From an uncultured Lachnospiraceae bacterium (GTDB taxonomy: Bacteria > Bacillota > Clostridia > Lachnospirales > Lachnospiraceae): a DNA stretch of 47,906 nucleotides. The stretch is taken from the NCBI GenBank assembly GCA_910586095.1, contig CAJUHQ010000011.1, positions 1-47,906 on the forward strand. The letters run 5' to 3'. Made by a program: the position numbers and the translations under genes. Every line of letters starts with the position of its first letter. Position 1 is the first letter of the stretch. Below are positions 1-9,166 of this stretch, in pieces. The notes beneath the pieces were generated by a model. The model had not been told where the DNA came from, ran no database searches, and saw nothing but the letters and a program-made list of their open reading frames with translations.

Positions 1-49
1 CACGCGGCTGTTAACCGCGGGGTTGTTGGTTCGAGCCCAACTCGGGGAG
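1..49 (+). tRNA. tRNA-Asn (GTT), 5' part outside the window
   Basis: The anticodon arm GCGG-CTGTTAA-CCGC carries anticodon GTT. It is followed by a T arm (GTTGG / CCAAC around TTCGAGC), the acceptor 3' strand TCGGGGA and discriminator G49. The D arm and 5' acceptor strand lie before the window. CCA is not encoded. Confidence 0.93.
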
Positions 50-135
50 CTATAGAGAATGAGAGATGTGTATATTTATAAAAAATTGAACATAGAAATG
101 CATAAGAAGCATATAGATAGCATAGAATATAGTAG

Positions 136-206
136 GGCGACTTAGCCAAGTGGTAAGGCGTGGGACTGCAACTCCCTGATCGTCGGTTCAAATCCGTCAG
201 TCGCCT
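136..206 (+). tRNA. tRNA-Cys (GCA)
   Basis: The acceptor strands GGCGACT (136-142) and AGTCGCC (199-205) pair fully. The anticodon arm GGGA-CTGCAAC-TCCC gives anticodon GCA, and discriminator T206 is the U73 typical of tRNA-Cys. It lies about 90 bp behind tRNA-Asn and is followed at once by a terminator, so the two tRNAs probably end one transcript. Confidence 0.95.
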
Positions 207-215
207 CTTTAATGT

Positions 216-243
216 AAAACTCGAATAGTATTCGAGTTTTTTT
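216..243 (+). terminator. Rho-independent terminator after tRNA-Cys
   Basis: The stem AAAACTCGAA (216-225) pairs with TTCGAGTTTT (231-240) around a 5-nt loop and runs into seven T residues. It closes the tRNA transcript. Confidence 0.9.
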
Positions 244-393
244 GTTACCTATTTTTCTCATTGACCATTAACACTTAAAAGAGAGCAGGAATGTACCTTG
301 TGTTTTGAAAAGAAGCATGTTATTCTGTAGATAAAAAATGAAAGGCTAGAAAGGAGATACTAGGAAAGTATTTTTACAAAGGAGGGGTTAAAA

Positions 394-1425
394 ATGGTAT
401 TGATTGTCATGATTTGGCTTTTGCTGTTAGGGATAGGAGTGAGATACTCGAAAGAAATGGCCAATGTAGCGTTGAGCAGAGAAAATACAACTGCACTCAG
501 GGGAATCTGTGCAGTTGAGATTATGATCGGGCATTTGGGAGGAGCCACAGGTTCTCTGGTTCTTTATCCAAACCAAAAAGCGGGTATTTTATTTGTGGGG
601 GTCTTCTTTGCCATCTCTGGCTATGGGCTCATGTACAGTCTGTCGTGTAAAGAAAATTACTTGGATACATTCCTGAAAAAACGTCTGTCAAGGTTGCTCA
701 TTCCAGCGTATAGTATTTTTGCAGTGGGGATTCTGGTTTGCAGCTACCAGGAGGAGAAAGTAGAGGAACTCTGGAATTTGCTGAGCCCAGAGCGCTTTTT
801 TAATGGAACGAATTGGTTTGTTTGGGAATTGGCTGGTATGTATCTTGTTTTTTATCTTTGGGCAAGGTTTTGCCAGAACTATGAGAAGGGGCACTGGATT
901 TTATTGGGGCTGTCAATACTTTTCACAGCAATAGCCTATTGGTTGCAGTTGGACAATCCGTGGTATGGAAGTACGCTCTGCTTCTGGCTTGGCATTGTAT
1001 ATTACATAAAAAAAGATAAGTTTGAGCAGATTTTTGTGTGCAGGCGGGCATTTCTGAAAGGTACGATCTGTACTTTGTCTATGATGGTTTCTATAGGAAC
1101 ATTTTTTTGCTTGGGGGGGGTAGCGGGAAAACTGGTGGCAAGAAATGCCGCAGCTTTGCTTTTTGTGATGATCCTTTTGATAGCGCTCTACAGATTCAAA
1201 ATTGGCAATAGGGTATCAGTATGGTTGGGAAAGTATTCACAAGAAATATTTTTGTTTCATCCTCTTTTTATATATTGGTTTAGGGACTGGATTGTCAATG
1301 ATGCGGTTTACTGTCTGGCAGTGATGGGCGCAACAGTTCTAGCTTCTGTTTTGTATGAAATTTGTGCAGGGCTGCCAAGAAGCCTTTTGGCTTTCTTTCG
1401 TTCGCAGAGTACTCGCGGGAAATAA
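394..1425 (+). CDS. Acyltransferase 3 family membrane protein
   Basis: This 343-residue polytopic membrane protein belongs to the acyltransferase-3 family (O-acetylation or acylation of surface sugars and peptidoglycan). The N-terminal segment after the first membrane helix reads ALRGICAVEIMIGHLGG, the family's conserved L-R-G...H region. About ten hydrophobic helices follow to the C terminus (last near residues 300-325). The ATG at 394 has a strong AAAGGAGGGG about 6 nt upstream. It stands alone, with a terminator before it and a long non-coding stretch after it. The acceptor and acyl group cannot be told from sequence. Confidence 0.85.
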   Translation: MVLIVMIWLLLLGIGVRYSKEMANVALSRENTTALRGICAVEIMIGHLGGATGSLVLYPNQKAGILFVGVFFAISGYGLMYSLSCKENYLDTFLKKRLSRLLIPAYSIFAVGILVCSYQEEKVEELWNLLSPERFFNGTNWFVWELAGMYLVFYLWARFCQNYEKGHWILLGLSILFTAIAYWLQLDNPWYGSTLCFWLGIVYYIKKDKFEQIFVCRRAFLKGTICTLSMMVSIGTFFCLGGVAGKLVARNAAALLFVMILLIALYRFKIGNRVSVWLGKYSQEIFLFHPLFIYWFRDWIVNDAVYCLAVMGATVLASVLYEICAGLPRSLLAFFRSQSTRGK

Positions 1426-2430
1426 ATTCAAAATGGTATAAGTGGCTAAACAGCAGAGAATAGACAGAACAGATGAGAGAATGAAACGTTTACAATATTT
1501 TTACGTAGGATTCAAAATAATAGTTCAAGTTGCTATGCTATTCTAGGAGAAGAATTACGATTCCAATGTGAATGGTATTGATTTTGGAGAATGGGATTGT
1601 TATGATAAATAGTTCGCGCTTCCCTTTTATTTGATAAATAATTCTACAAATATTTGTGTAAACTTTAATGGACTACATAGTTTTAGTTTGTTCCGTTTTT
1701 GTGTCAAATAGGGTAAAACTTTAGTGTTCCTTTTCTGTTCTGTCAGCTCTATCTTTTTCTTAGTATGATCTGTTTTCTTTTAGAACAATGAATTGTTAGG
1801 AAGAACGCGATTTTTCAAAAAGCTCTTTTGCAAAGTAAGAGTCCTCAGATACACGTTTTAAGTCCTTCAATGTGATTTCCTAAAAAAATTTTGATTTAAA
1901 GAAGCCACCTGATTGCTGTCTTCTTTGTGTCTTGATTCAAGATTGCTAGTCTCTTTACAATAAAGTTATATATTCGACCTCCATTTCTTTGTTTTCTTTT
2001 ATTTCAACAATCTTTTTATGGATATCTTTTTATAAGTAAGCTTTTTGCCTGCGCTGCAAAGTCGCCAGTTGTATTCTCTACATAGAAGAGAACTATTAAA
2101 GCAGAAGTGGGCAGTGGTTGTCTTTTATATCCCAAAAATCAAGTACTATTTACGTTAAGATGAATGAAAACTAGGACATTAAAAACAAAAAAACATGTCA
2201 CAGTTTCAATAGATACTAGTACCTATGTATCAGATGGAGCTGTAGACAAGGTTTATTGTATTGCGGTAGATGATTTGTTGAACTTTCATAATAAAATAAC
2301 AAAAAAATAGTGATTTTAACGAAAACAGAATAAAGTATAAAAAGAGCTTGCAAAAAATATAAAAATCCGTATAATTTAGATAAAACTAAAATAGTTTACT
2401 ATTTAATATAAGAAATGGGAGGAATTATAT
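1426..2430. other. 1-kb gene-free AT-rich stretch with a possible decayed minus-strand gene
   Basis: No intact gene is visible. Read on the minus strand, about 2100 to 1780 holds broken coding-like pieces separated by stops (for example KKIVEIKENKEMEVEYITLL, then ITLKDLKRVSEDSYFAKELF). The first piece is loosely like the C-terminal tail of PD-(D/E)XK (Rpn-type) transposase-like nucleases. I take it as a possible relic only. The last about 100 bp should hold the promoter of the arabinofuranosidase gene. Confidence 0.35.
2383..2397. promoter_or_regulatory. Palindrome upstream of the arabinofuranosidase gene
   Basis: AAACTA-AAA-TAGTTT is a perfect 6-bp inverted repeat 34 bp before the GH51 start. 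A longer palindrome with the same arms, AAACTA/TAGTTT, lies upstream of the alpha-galactosidase gene at 19708-19727. A shared regulator is an inference. Confidence 0.35.
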
Positions 2431-3936
2431 ATGGCAAAGTTGTATATTAATGAAAAAAACCAAAAAGGGCATATTAATGCCGAATTGTATGGAAATTTTT
2501 CAGAGCATCTTGGCAGATGTATTTACGAGGGACTTTTTGTGGGGGAAGATTCAGAGATTCCAAATACAAAGGGGATGAGAAATGATGTAGTAGCAGCTTT
2601 AAGGGAGATGAAGTTGCCAGTGTTGCGCTGGCCAGGCGGCTGTTTTGCAGATGAGTATCATTGGAAAGATGGAATTGGACCAAAAGAAACACGCAAAAAA
2701 ATGGTAAATACACACTGGGGCGGTGTGACAGAGGACAATAGTTTTGGGACACATGAGTTTTTTGAATTGTGCGAGCAAATTGGCTGCAAAACGTATATCA
2801 ATGGAAATGTTGGGAGCGGTTCTGTGCAGGAAATGTCAGAGTGGGTTGAATATATGACTTTTGACGGAGAATCTCCATTGTCTGAGCTTAGAAAGGCTAA
2901 TGGTAGAGAGAAAGCCTGGAAGATTGATTATTTTGGAGTTGGTAATGAGAACTGGGGCTGTGGCGGAAATATGACTCCAAGTTATTATGCAAACTTATAT
3001 AGAAGATATCAAACTTATGTGCGCAACTACGATCCCAACCATCCAATTAGTAAAATTTGTGGAGGACCTAATGTAGATGATACATATTGGACAGAGGAAG
3101 TATTAAAAACCTGTTTTGAAAATGCTCCTAAACATGTACATGGCTTTATGGATGGTTTATCTATGCACTATTATGTACATCCAGGATGCTGGGAAAACAA
3201 GGGCAGTGCCACTCAATTTGATGAGAAGACTTGGTATCAAACACTCGCTAAAGCATTGTATATTGAGACATTGATTCATCAACACAGCGCTATTTTGGAT
3301 CAGTATGATCCTGAGAAAAAGATTGGTTTAATTTGTGATGAGTGGGGAACATGGTTTGACTGTGAGCCAGGAACAAATCCAGGATTTTTGTATCAGCAAA
3401 ATACGATGCGTGATGCATTGGTAGCAGGGCTTTCACTCAATATTTTCAATAAGAATTGTGACCGCGTTAAGATGGCAAACATTGCACAGTTAGTCAATGT
3501 ACTTCAGGCAGTTATTTTGACAGATGGGCCAAAAATGCTGCTGACACCTACATATCATGTATTCCACATGTACAAGTATCACCAGGATGCAATGTTGGTT
3601 GACAGCTATCTAGAAGGAGTCAGAACTATTGGGGAGGAGAAAGAAGTAATGGTGCCAAATCTTCAAGAATCTGTCTCTATTGACCAAGATGGCATCATTA
3701 CAATTACGATCAATAATCTATCTTTGGAAGAGAGTGAAAATATAGAAGTATCTTTTACAGAGCTTTCACCAAGTAAGGTAACTGCGGCGATTTTGACCAA
3801 CAAGATGAATGAGTACAATACATTTGAAAATCCAGACAATGTCAAGGAAGTTGTATTTGAAGAATTTAAGGTGACAGACAAAGGATTAAGTTTTATTATA
3901 CCAGCTTGCAGCGTTGTTCAATTTCGTGTAAAATAA
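2431..3936 (+). CDS. abfA: Alpha-L-arabinofuranosidase, GH51
   Basis: This 501-residue intracellular GH51 enzyme releases terminal alpha-L-arabinofuranosyl groups from arabino-oligosaccharides. The catalytic (beta/alpha)8 barrel shows LPVLRWPGGCFAD (residues 62-74), the acid/base Glu in VGNENWG (E173) and the nucleophile Glu in CDEWGTW (E304). A C-terminal beta-sandwich follows from about residue 390. There is no signal peptide, so substrate must be imported. The start ATG at 2431 has GGAGGAATT upstream. Length and motifs fit the family without gaps. It is apparently monocistronic, with a palindromic site just upstream. Confidence 0.95.
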   Translation: MAKLYINEKNQKGHINAELYGNFSEHLGRCIYEGLFVGEDSEIPNTKGMRNDVVAALREMKLPVLRWPGGCFADEYHWKDGIGPKETRKKMVNTHWGGVTEDNSFGTHEFFELCEQIGCKTYINGNVGSGSVQEMSEWVEYMTFDGESPLSELRKANGREKAWKIDYFGVGNENWGCGGNMTPSYYANLYRRYQTYVRNYDPNHPISKICGGPNVDDTYWTEEVLKTCFENAPKHVHGFMDGLSMHYYVHPGCWENKGSATQFDEKTWYQTLAKALYIETLIHQHSAILDQYDPEKKIGLICDEWGTWFDCEPGTNPGFLYQQNTMRDALVAGLSLNIFNKNCDRVKMANIAQLVNVLQAVILTDGPKMLLTPTYHVFHMYKYHQDAMLVDSYLEGVRTIGEEKEVMVPNLQESVSIDQDGIITITINNLSLEESENIEVSFTELSPSKVTAAILTNKMNEYNTFENPDNVKEVVFEEFKVTDKGLSFIIPACSVVQFRVK

Positions 3937-4037
3937 AAGTTTTTTAATAAGGTAACTACAAAAAATTAGAGATTGTTCATTTAGTAAATTTGAAGCATAG
4001 CTTAAATTTGATAGGTATAAGCAAAATGGGGTATAGT

Positions 4038-4298
4038 ATGGGAGAGCATAGTTCAAAAAAACATTGTGTACAATGTCTTTTGCGGGAGATGGATCAAGAA
4101 GCCTATATGGAGAACCTGTATGATTATATTGAACGTTTGGATGAAACAATTAAGGCAAACAAGACGCTCTATGAGGAGCGTCTTGCTATTTGTAAGACGT
4201 GCCATTATCTTGAAAATGGTATGTGTAGAGCTTGTGGCTGTTTTGTGGAGCTTAGAGCTGCAATCCATACAAATAAATGCTCCTATAATCAGTGGTGA
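4038..4298 (+). CDS. DUF6171-like small Cys-rich protein
   Basis: This small protein (86 residues from the ATG at 4038) has two Cys pairs, CVQC near the start and CKTC...CRACGCF near the end, a likely zinc-binding arrangement. The middle is a helical segment (DYIERLDETIKANKTLYEER). The layout matches the DUF6171 family of Firmicutes, whose function is unknown. The open frame extends upstream to a TTG at 3990. I prefer ATG 4038, which has GGGG 6 nt upstream and starts close to the first CxxC. It lies between a glycosidase and a muramidase gene with no clear operon link. Confidence 0.7.
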   Translation: MGEHSSKKHCVQCLLREMDQEAYMENLYDYIERLDETIKANKTLYEERLAICKTCHYLENGMCRACGCFVELRAAIHTNKCSYNQW

Positions 4299-4404
4299 GT
4301 AAGTATATAGGTTAGTTCAATTATATGCCAGTTGCATATCAGAGCTTTTTAGTGTACACTGTATGAGAAGGGGATGAATAGTGCACTACTAGAGAGGATA
4401 GGGT

Positions 4405-5517
4405 ATGCGGACGAAAAAAATAAAATCATTGCAAAGAATTGTTATTTTGTTACTGATAACCGCCATCATGGCATTTACTCTTGCGGGGGTGATGGGGGTT
4501 TTGTACATAAAGGAAGCCGCAGAAGTTCGGCGTCTTCGTGAAGAACAAGAGCAGGCAGTTCCAGTTATCTCATGGGGAAATAATGGGGAACAGTTAGACG
4601 ATACATCAGATACAGTGCCAGAAACATCCGGTGGAGACAACTCTCAAATAAGTGCCTTAATGCAGGCAAAAGAAGCGGAAGTCGAACAAGCACTCAAGGA
4701 TAAAATGCAACAGCTTGTGACAAGTGATGATGGAAGTCCCTTAAAAATGCTTCGTTCATTTTTCCCTGAAAATTTAATTTATTATTATAAAGAGGAATAT
4801 ATGTTTACGCCTGTTTTGGAGGATGTAAAAAAGCATGGACTTCTAGATGAAAACTTTGTCCAGACAGAAGATGGACAGATGCAGTATATGGAAAATGGTG
4901 TTGTCGCATCTCATAAGGGGATCGATGTCTCAAAGTACCAAGGACATATAGATTGGCCTAGTGTAAAAGAGGACGGTGTAGAATATGCCTTTATCCGATT
5001 GGGAATACGTGGCTATGAATCTGGAAAAATTGTGTTAGACGAATATTTTGAGGAAAATATGAAAGGTGCCAATGATGCAGGTGTGATGGCGGGAGTGTAC
5101 TTTTTTACACAGGCTGTAACAGTGGAGGAAGCGCAGGAAGAGGCAGCATTTGTCATTGAAAATTTGGCAGAGTATCAGGTGTCTTGTCCAGTGGTATTTG
5201 ATGTAGAATTGATTTCTCAGACTGGAAAAGGCAGAGCAGATAACTTGACAAAGGAGGAACGCACAGAGATTACGATTGCTTTTTGTGAGGCGATTCGTGC
5301 GGCAGGTTATACGCCGATGATCTATGGGAATATTATCTGTTTTACACAATTACTAGATATGGTAAGATTAAATGATTATGAGAAATGGTATGCGTTTTAT
5401 GATGATTATATGTATATGCCATATGATGTGAGTTGTTGGCAGTACACAGAAAAAGGTAAGATCAAAGGGATCACAGGGTCTGTAGATCTAAATATTGCCT
5501 ATAAGCCTTTGTGGTAA
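4405..5517 (+). CDS. Membrane-anchored GH25 muramidase (lysozyme)
   Basis: This 370-residue cell-wall hydrolase is predicted to cleave N-acetylmuramyl-N-acetylglucosamine bonds in peptidoglycan. A basic N terminus and one membrane helix (about residues 11-34) anchor it. A charged, coiled-coil-like, low-complexity linker (35-150) spans the wall side. The GH25 domain covers about 168-370, with GIDVSKYQG (172-180, D174) and the FDVE motif (D266, E268) holding the catalytic acids. The ATG at 4405 follows AGAGGATAGGG. A strong hairpin follows the stop. The long linker suggests a fixed reach for remodelling the cell's own wall rather than a secreted lysin. Confidence 0.9.
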   Translation: MRTKKIKSLQRIVILLLITAIMAFTLAGVMGVLYIKEAAEVRRLREEQEQAVPVISWGNNGEQLDDTSDTVPETSGGDNSQISALMQAKEAEVEQALKDKMQQLVTSDDGSPLKMLRSFFPENLIYYYKEEYMFTPVLEDVKKHGLLDENFVQTEDGQMQYMENGVVASHKGIDVSKYQGHIDWPSVKEDGVEYAFIRLGIRGYESGKIVLDEYFEENMKGANDAGVMAGVYFFTQAVTVEEAQEEAAFVIENLAEYQVSCPVVFDVELISQTGKGRADNLTKEERTEITIAFCEAIRAAGYTPMIYGNIICFTQLLDMVRLNDYEKWYAFYDDYMYMPYDVSCWQYTEKGKIKGITGSVDLNIAYKPLW

Positions 5518-5529
5518 AGACAAGTTGCT

Positions 5530-5560
5530 CATTGCGGATACATAAAATTGTGTCGCAATG
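5530..5560 (+). terminator. Hairpin after the GH25 gene
   Basis: CATTGCG (5530-5536) pairs with CGCAATG (5554-5560), and GATACA/TGTGTC extends the stem with one G-U pair. The downstream T tract is weak, so this is a probable but imperfect terminator. Confidence 0.5.
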
Positions 5561-5654
5561 ACTTTGTTATAGGGTATTGATAGGCGCAAACATAAGATAT
5601 AGGAATTTTGTATGTCAATGACTAAAAATAATATTTGAAGGGAGGATATGACTA

Positions 5655-6377
5655 GTGGACAAGGAAATTGCAAGGCTACAACAAATGATTGATGACAGCA
5701 GTCGTATTGTGTTTTTTGGAGGTGCCGGAGTATCGACAGAGAGTGGTATTCCTGATTTTAGAAGTGTGGATGGGCTGTACAATCAGAGATATGAATATCC
5801 TCCTGAAACGATTCTTAGTCATACATTTTACAGAAAAAAACCTGAGGAATTTTTTAGATTTTACCGTGATAAAATGCTGTTTCTTGATGTGGAGCCAAAC
5901 ACAACACACAAGGCACTGGCAAAGTTAGAAGAAAAAGGAAAACTCACGGCTGTAGTGACACAAAATATTGACGGATTGCATCAGGCAGCAGGAAGTAAAA
6001 AAGTATATGAGCTACATGGAAGTGTGCTTAGAAATTATTGTGAAACCTGCCATCAGTTCTATGATGTGCAAAAGATTGTAGATTCTTCTGGAATTCCTGT
6101 TTGTGCATGTGGCGGTCGCATCAAACCAGATGTAGTGTTGTATGAGGAAGGATTGGATCAAAATATTTTGCAAGGGGCAGTCAAGGCAATTAGCGAGGCA
6201 GATATGTTGATAATAGGGGGAACCTCTTTAGCTGTGTATCCAGCGGCAGGGCTGATTGATTATTATCAAGGGAACCGATTGGTTCTCATCAACAAGACGC
6301 CTACACAGCGGGACACAATGGCAGATCTAGTTATTATGGGAAGTATGGGGGAAGTTTTTGCACAAATTACAATCTGA
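5655..6377 (+). CDS. cobB: NAD-dependent protein deacylase, sirtuin (CobB-type)
   Basis: This 240-residue bacterial sirtuin removes acyl groups from lysines using NAD+. It shows the NAD-binding motif GGAGVSTESGIPDFR (22-36), QNIDGLH (103-109), the catalytic His in ELHGS (H121) and a zinc module CETC...CAC (C129, C132, C150, C152). The start is GTG at 5655, with GGAGG 9 nt upstream. An ATG at 5648 is out of frame. It forms a short cluster with the DUF951 gene and ends at the terminator near 6.7 kb. It is unrelated in type to the SIR2-like NADase domain at 29-33 kb. Confidence 0.92.
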   Translation: MDKEIARLQQMIDDSSRIVFFGGAGVSTESGIPDFRSVDGLYNQRYEYPPETILSHTFYRKKPEEFFRFYRDKMLFLDVEPNTTHKALAKLEEKGKLTAVVTQNIDGLHQAAGSKKVYELHGSVLRNYCETCHQFYDVQKIVDSSGIPVCACGGRIKPDVVLYEEGLDQNILQGAVKAISEADMLIIGGTSLAVYPAAGLIDYYQGNRLVLINKTPTQRDTMADLVIMGSMGEVFAQITI

Positions 6378-6453
6378 AAAATATCTTTTTAACGATAAAT
6401 AGGTGTTGTTGTCCTATGATAAATTGAGCACAAGTGCTAGAATGGAGAATCGA

Positions 6454-6639
6454 ATGGGATTTGAATATGAGGTTGGAGATATTGTAAGACTAAAAAAACA
6501 GCATCCTTGTGGCAATTTTGAATGGGAGATTCTCAGGGTGGGTGCTGACTTTAGATTAAAATGTACAGGATGCGGACATCAGATTATGATTGCGAGGCGC
6601 CAAGTGGAAAAGAGTACAAAAGAAGTGCGAAAAAAGTAA
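6454..6639 (+). CDS. DUF951 family protein
   Basis: This 61-residue protein has the DUF951 signature: YEVGDIVRLKKQHPCG near the start, then LKCTGCGH, with three Cys that may bind metal. The family is common in Firmicutes and its role is not established. The open frame extends back to a GTG at 6403, but the ATG at 6454 has GGAGAATCG directly upstream and matches the usual family start. It follows the sirtuin gene and is closed by a strong terminator. Confidence 0.82.
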   Translation: MGFEYEVGDIVRLKKQHPCGNFEWEILRVGADFRLKCTGCGHQIMIARRQVEKSTKEVRKK

Positions 6640-6686
6640 AATGTGACGGCGCAATTCTTATAGAGCATATTAAATTGTTATAAGGA

Positions 6687-6733
6687 GCATCCTTCAAGGT
6701 AGATAGAGAACGCCTTGAAGGATGCCTCTTTTT
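6687..6733 (+). terminator. Rho-independent terminator, sirtuin-DUF951 unit
   Basis: A perfect 13-bp stem GCATCCTTCAAGG (6687-6699) / CCTTGAAGGATGC (6713-6725) is followed by CTCTTTTTT. It separates the rightward unit from the converging TPR gene. Confidence 0.93.
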
Positions 6734-6763
6734 TATGTGTAGAAATATGTCACAATACTCAAC

Positions 6764-8311
6764 TTAGTTTTCCAATGCTCTTCTTTGCTGCCATAATTTT
6801 ATATAATAAGTTTGGTCTTTGTTAGGAAGTAAGTACGCAGCACAATAGTAAGCGTGCTCAAAAAAGCAATAGTTGGTCCGCGAAATGCGTCGTGCGACAA
6901 GCTGCAAAATATTTTCTGCCCACTCTGCCAAAGAAAAGTCCTGGGAGGCCAACCAAGCCGCCAGCGTAAAAGCGGGGATAATAGGCCAGTCTAACTGACC
7001 TTTGCAGATGCGGTCAATCTCATGGAGTGAAATTTGTGCCACGATACACACAGCGGCAAATTGTACGCGGCTTAACCATTCCTCTGCCAAAAATGTGGTA
7101 GTACTCTGTTTTGGAGGATGGATCATAGTGGCATAAAGCTGTGAGGTATGCTGTTTAGAAAGTGTATCAGCATAAGATTTTGCTTCCTCATACCAAGTTT
7201 TTAATGAAAAATCAGTAGATGCTAGAGCCGCCACCATGTCATTTATGTCATCTGGTGGAGCTGGAAGCGCAGCAAATGGATGATTGAGATCTTTATAGTT
7301 CCATAGAACTAGGCCTTCATCATCAATAGTTTCGTCTAGTGGTGGGTCTTGGGCTGTGTTTGTAATTGCCTCAAATGTGGATGGCTGTCCGCTAAGCTCT
7401 TCAAGTGCTAAACGTACCGCATTGATACTACTTGCAGATTCTTGGCAGGATACTGTACATTTTGCAACAGGTGAGACATTGCCACTTTCGCGGAGAGAAG
7501 AAAGCCCATTAATAATCGCTTCTGTACTATTTTGAATATAATCGACATTGGGGATTAATAATTCAAAATTAGCCCATTGGCAGAGCGTGTGAGCTCTATC
7601 ATTCTCAGGATTGGCAGCAGTGTATACAGCAAGACGCTCTAGTTCATAACGATTGCCATCTTCCATAAAACAGCAAAAAATCCATGAAGGTTCAGCCCAT
7701 TCACAATCATGACGATTTTCAGATTCAAGGACTTTATAATAACAATCACGAGCCTTTTGATATTGTTCTTTTTTAAAATAGTAATCTCCTAAGTCATTGT
7801 AGGCAGATGCGTTGTGGGGATCGGACAAAACACCGAGTGCAATATAGTGTTCGGCCTGTGTTTCTTGCTCTAGATCGAGGTAGGAAAGGCCTGCAAATGT
7901 ATATCTAGAAGTGGTGGGGCCTTTAGATAGTCCCTTTGTTATAATATTTAGTGCCTTTTGAGGCTCATTCATATGCCGATAGAGATTACATTCTACAACA
8001 TAACGGTCAGAAGTATCATCGCGGTCTTCACAAGTTGTAATACGGTTTAAGACATCTTGACATAGTGCCCATAGTTGATTTTGAACGGTTTCGTCGTAGT
8101 GGTCTATGATTAGTATCAACAATGCAATAAAGGAGCAGAGATCTTTTTCAGGTACCTTAGACAGTAAAGATTGATCCTGAAACCAGATAGGCACAAGCTC
8201 AAGGCTTTGTTCCTGTCCATTCCATAGGCAAGAGCCATAATACAGGAGTGCTTCCGATACATTTCCAGATTGATATAGATGACTGGCTTTTTCAATAATC
8301 TTTGATTTCAT
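6764..8311 (-). CDS. TPR-repeat protein of unknown function
   Basis: This 515-residue soluble protein has no signal peptide or membrane helix. Residues about 1-230 (from the ATG start) are helical TPR-like repeats, for example ASAYNDLGDYYFKKEQYQKA followed by RDCYYKVLES. A middle part (about 250-400) is acidic and less ordered. The C-terminal about 110 residues are Trp- and Ala-rich helices. The frame extends to a TTG at 8350, but ATG 8311 has GAGGAAAT upstream. It lies 96 bp downstream of the CpXC gene on the same strand, so the two are probably co-transcribed. I do not recognise a function. Confidence 0.75.
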   Translation of the reverse strand: MKSKIIEKASHLYQSGNVSEALLYYGSCLWNGQEQSLELVPIWFQDQSLLSKVPEKDLCSFIALLILIIDHYDETVQNQLWALCQDVLNRITTCEDRDDTSDRYVVECNLYRHMNEPQKALNIITKGLSKGPTTSRYTFAGLSYLDLEQETQAEHYIALGVLSDPHNASAYNDLGDYYFKKEQYQKARDCYYKVLESENRHDCEWAEPSWIFCCFMEDGNRYELERLAVYTAANPENDRAHTLCQWANFELLIPNVDYIQNSTEAIINGLSSLRESGNVSPVAKCTVSCQESASSINAVRLALEELSGQPSTFEAITNTAQDPPLDETIDDEGLVLWNYKDLNHPFAALPAPPDDINDMVAALASTDFSLKTWYEEAKSYADTLSKQHTSQLYATMIHPPKQSTTTFLAEEWLSRVQFAAVCIVAQISLHEIDRICKGQLDWPIIPAFTLAAWLASQDFSLAEWAENILQLVARRISRTNYCFFEHAYYCAAYLLPNKDQTYYIKLWQQRRALEN

Positions 8312-8407
8312 AGATTTCCTCATTTCTGCGCTGCTTTTTGCGTATTTCAAGTTTGCGGATGTAGCGCGGACACAAACTTGAGAGTAAAATCAATAGATCT
8401 ATTTCCT

Positions 8408-9166
8408 CTACTCTAAATGGTTGTGGAAATTAATTGCCCACGACAGATCATAGAAATGAAATTTTCCATCATCCTCTTTTAATCCTTTTCCATCTAAAAT
8501 TTGTGTGCAAATATGATATGCGGTTTTATTAATGCCATGCGGGAGGATTTCGCCGTTAGTCAGATGAATATTGAATTGAAAAATGTCTTCTGTATAGACA
8601 TTTGCATCTTGGCTTGTTGATATATAAACGGTATGGTGCTGGGGCTCTTCGCTGTCAGGATGCTCGATTCCTGTAAAGAAACCATTCCAGACTTCAAGTC
8701 CCCTGGATTGCATCTGACCAATAATAAAAGGCTTCAATAGTTGAATGGCCTTGTCATTTAGATGGTATTTGTGAATACGCATTTGTTCTGCTAGCGCATA
8801 AAAATTGCTGGTGATGCGATGCTCCATTTTGTCGAGAAGTAAACCGCTTATCTTGGCATTGAGTTGGTCTATTATAGTTGTAGAATCTTGCATGTCGATG
8901 CCTGGAATCAGAACAGCACTAATACCTTGTTCAGTGTCAATGTATCGGCAGGAATAGGATACATCGGACATAGTCTGACAATGGGGACAAGTATAGTGAA
9001 AAAAAGTACCTTCGTCTAGCACCTGTCTACCTTCTGGCCATATAAGAGTATCAATACAATTGATGGCTGAGGCGTCGAACGTTTGCCCACAAGTACTACA
9101 TTGAATAGTGATAGTGCTCGTTGCTATAGGATTTTTGGTGATATGGATTGAGTCCACTACATTCAC
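8408..9166 (-). CDS. CpXC-domain protein
   Basis: This 252-residue protein begins with a CpXC-type module: CSTCGQ (residues about 25-30), then WPEG...LDEGTFFHYTCPHC near residue 80, two CxxC pairs likely to bind zinc. The remaining about 160 residues have no family I can name. CpXC proteins are of unknown function and are common in Clostridia. It is the first gene of a minus-strand pair with the TPR gene. The start has an AAAGGAGTGAATG context upstream. The pairing suggests a joint role, which is unproven. Confidence 0.75.
   Translation of the reverse strand: MNVVDSIHITKNPIATSTITIQCSTCGQTFDASAINCIDTLIWPEGRQVLDEGTFFHYTCPHCQTMSDVSYSCRYIDTEQGISAVLIPGIDMQDSTTIIDQLNAKISGLLLDKMEHRITSNFYALAEQMRIHKYHLNDKAIQLLKPFIIGQMQSRGLEVWNGFFTGIEHPDSEEPQHHTVYISTSQDANVYTEDIFQFNIHLTNGEILPHGINKTAYHICTQILDGKGLKEDDGKFHFYDLSWAINFHNHLE

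Noticed and set aside
5655..6377. The plain sirtuin as part of a defence system with the TPR/CpXC pair
   Set aside because: It has the full zinc-binding CobB-type deacylase signature, is on the opposite strand and is separated by a strong terminator.
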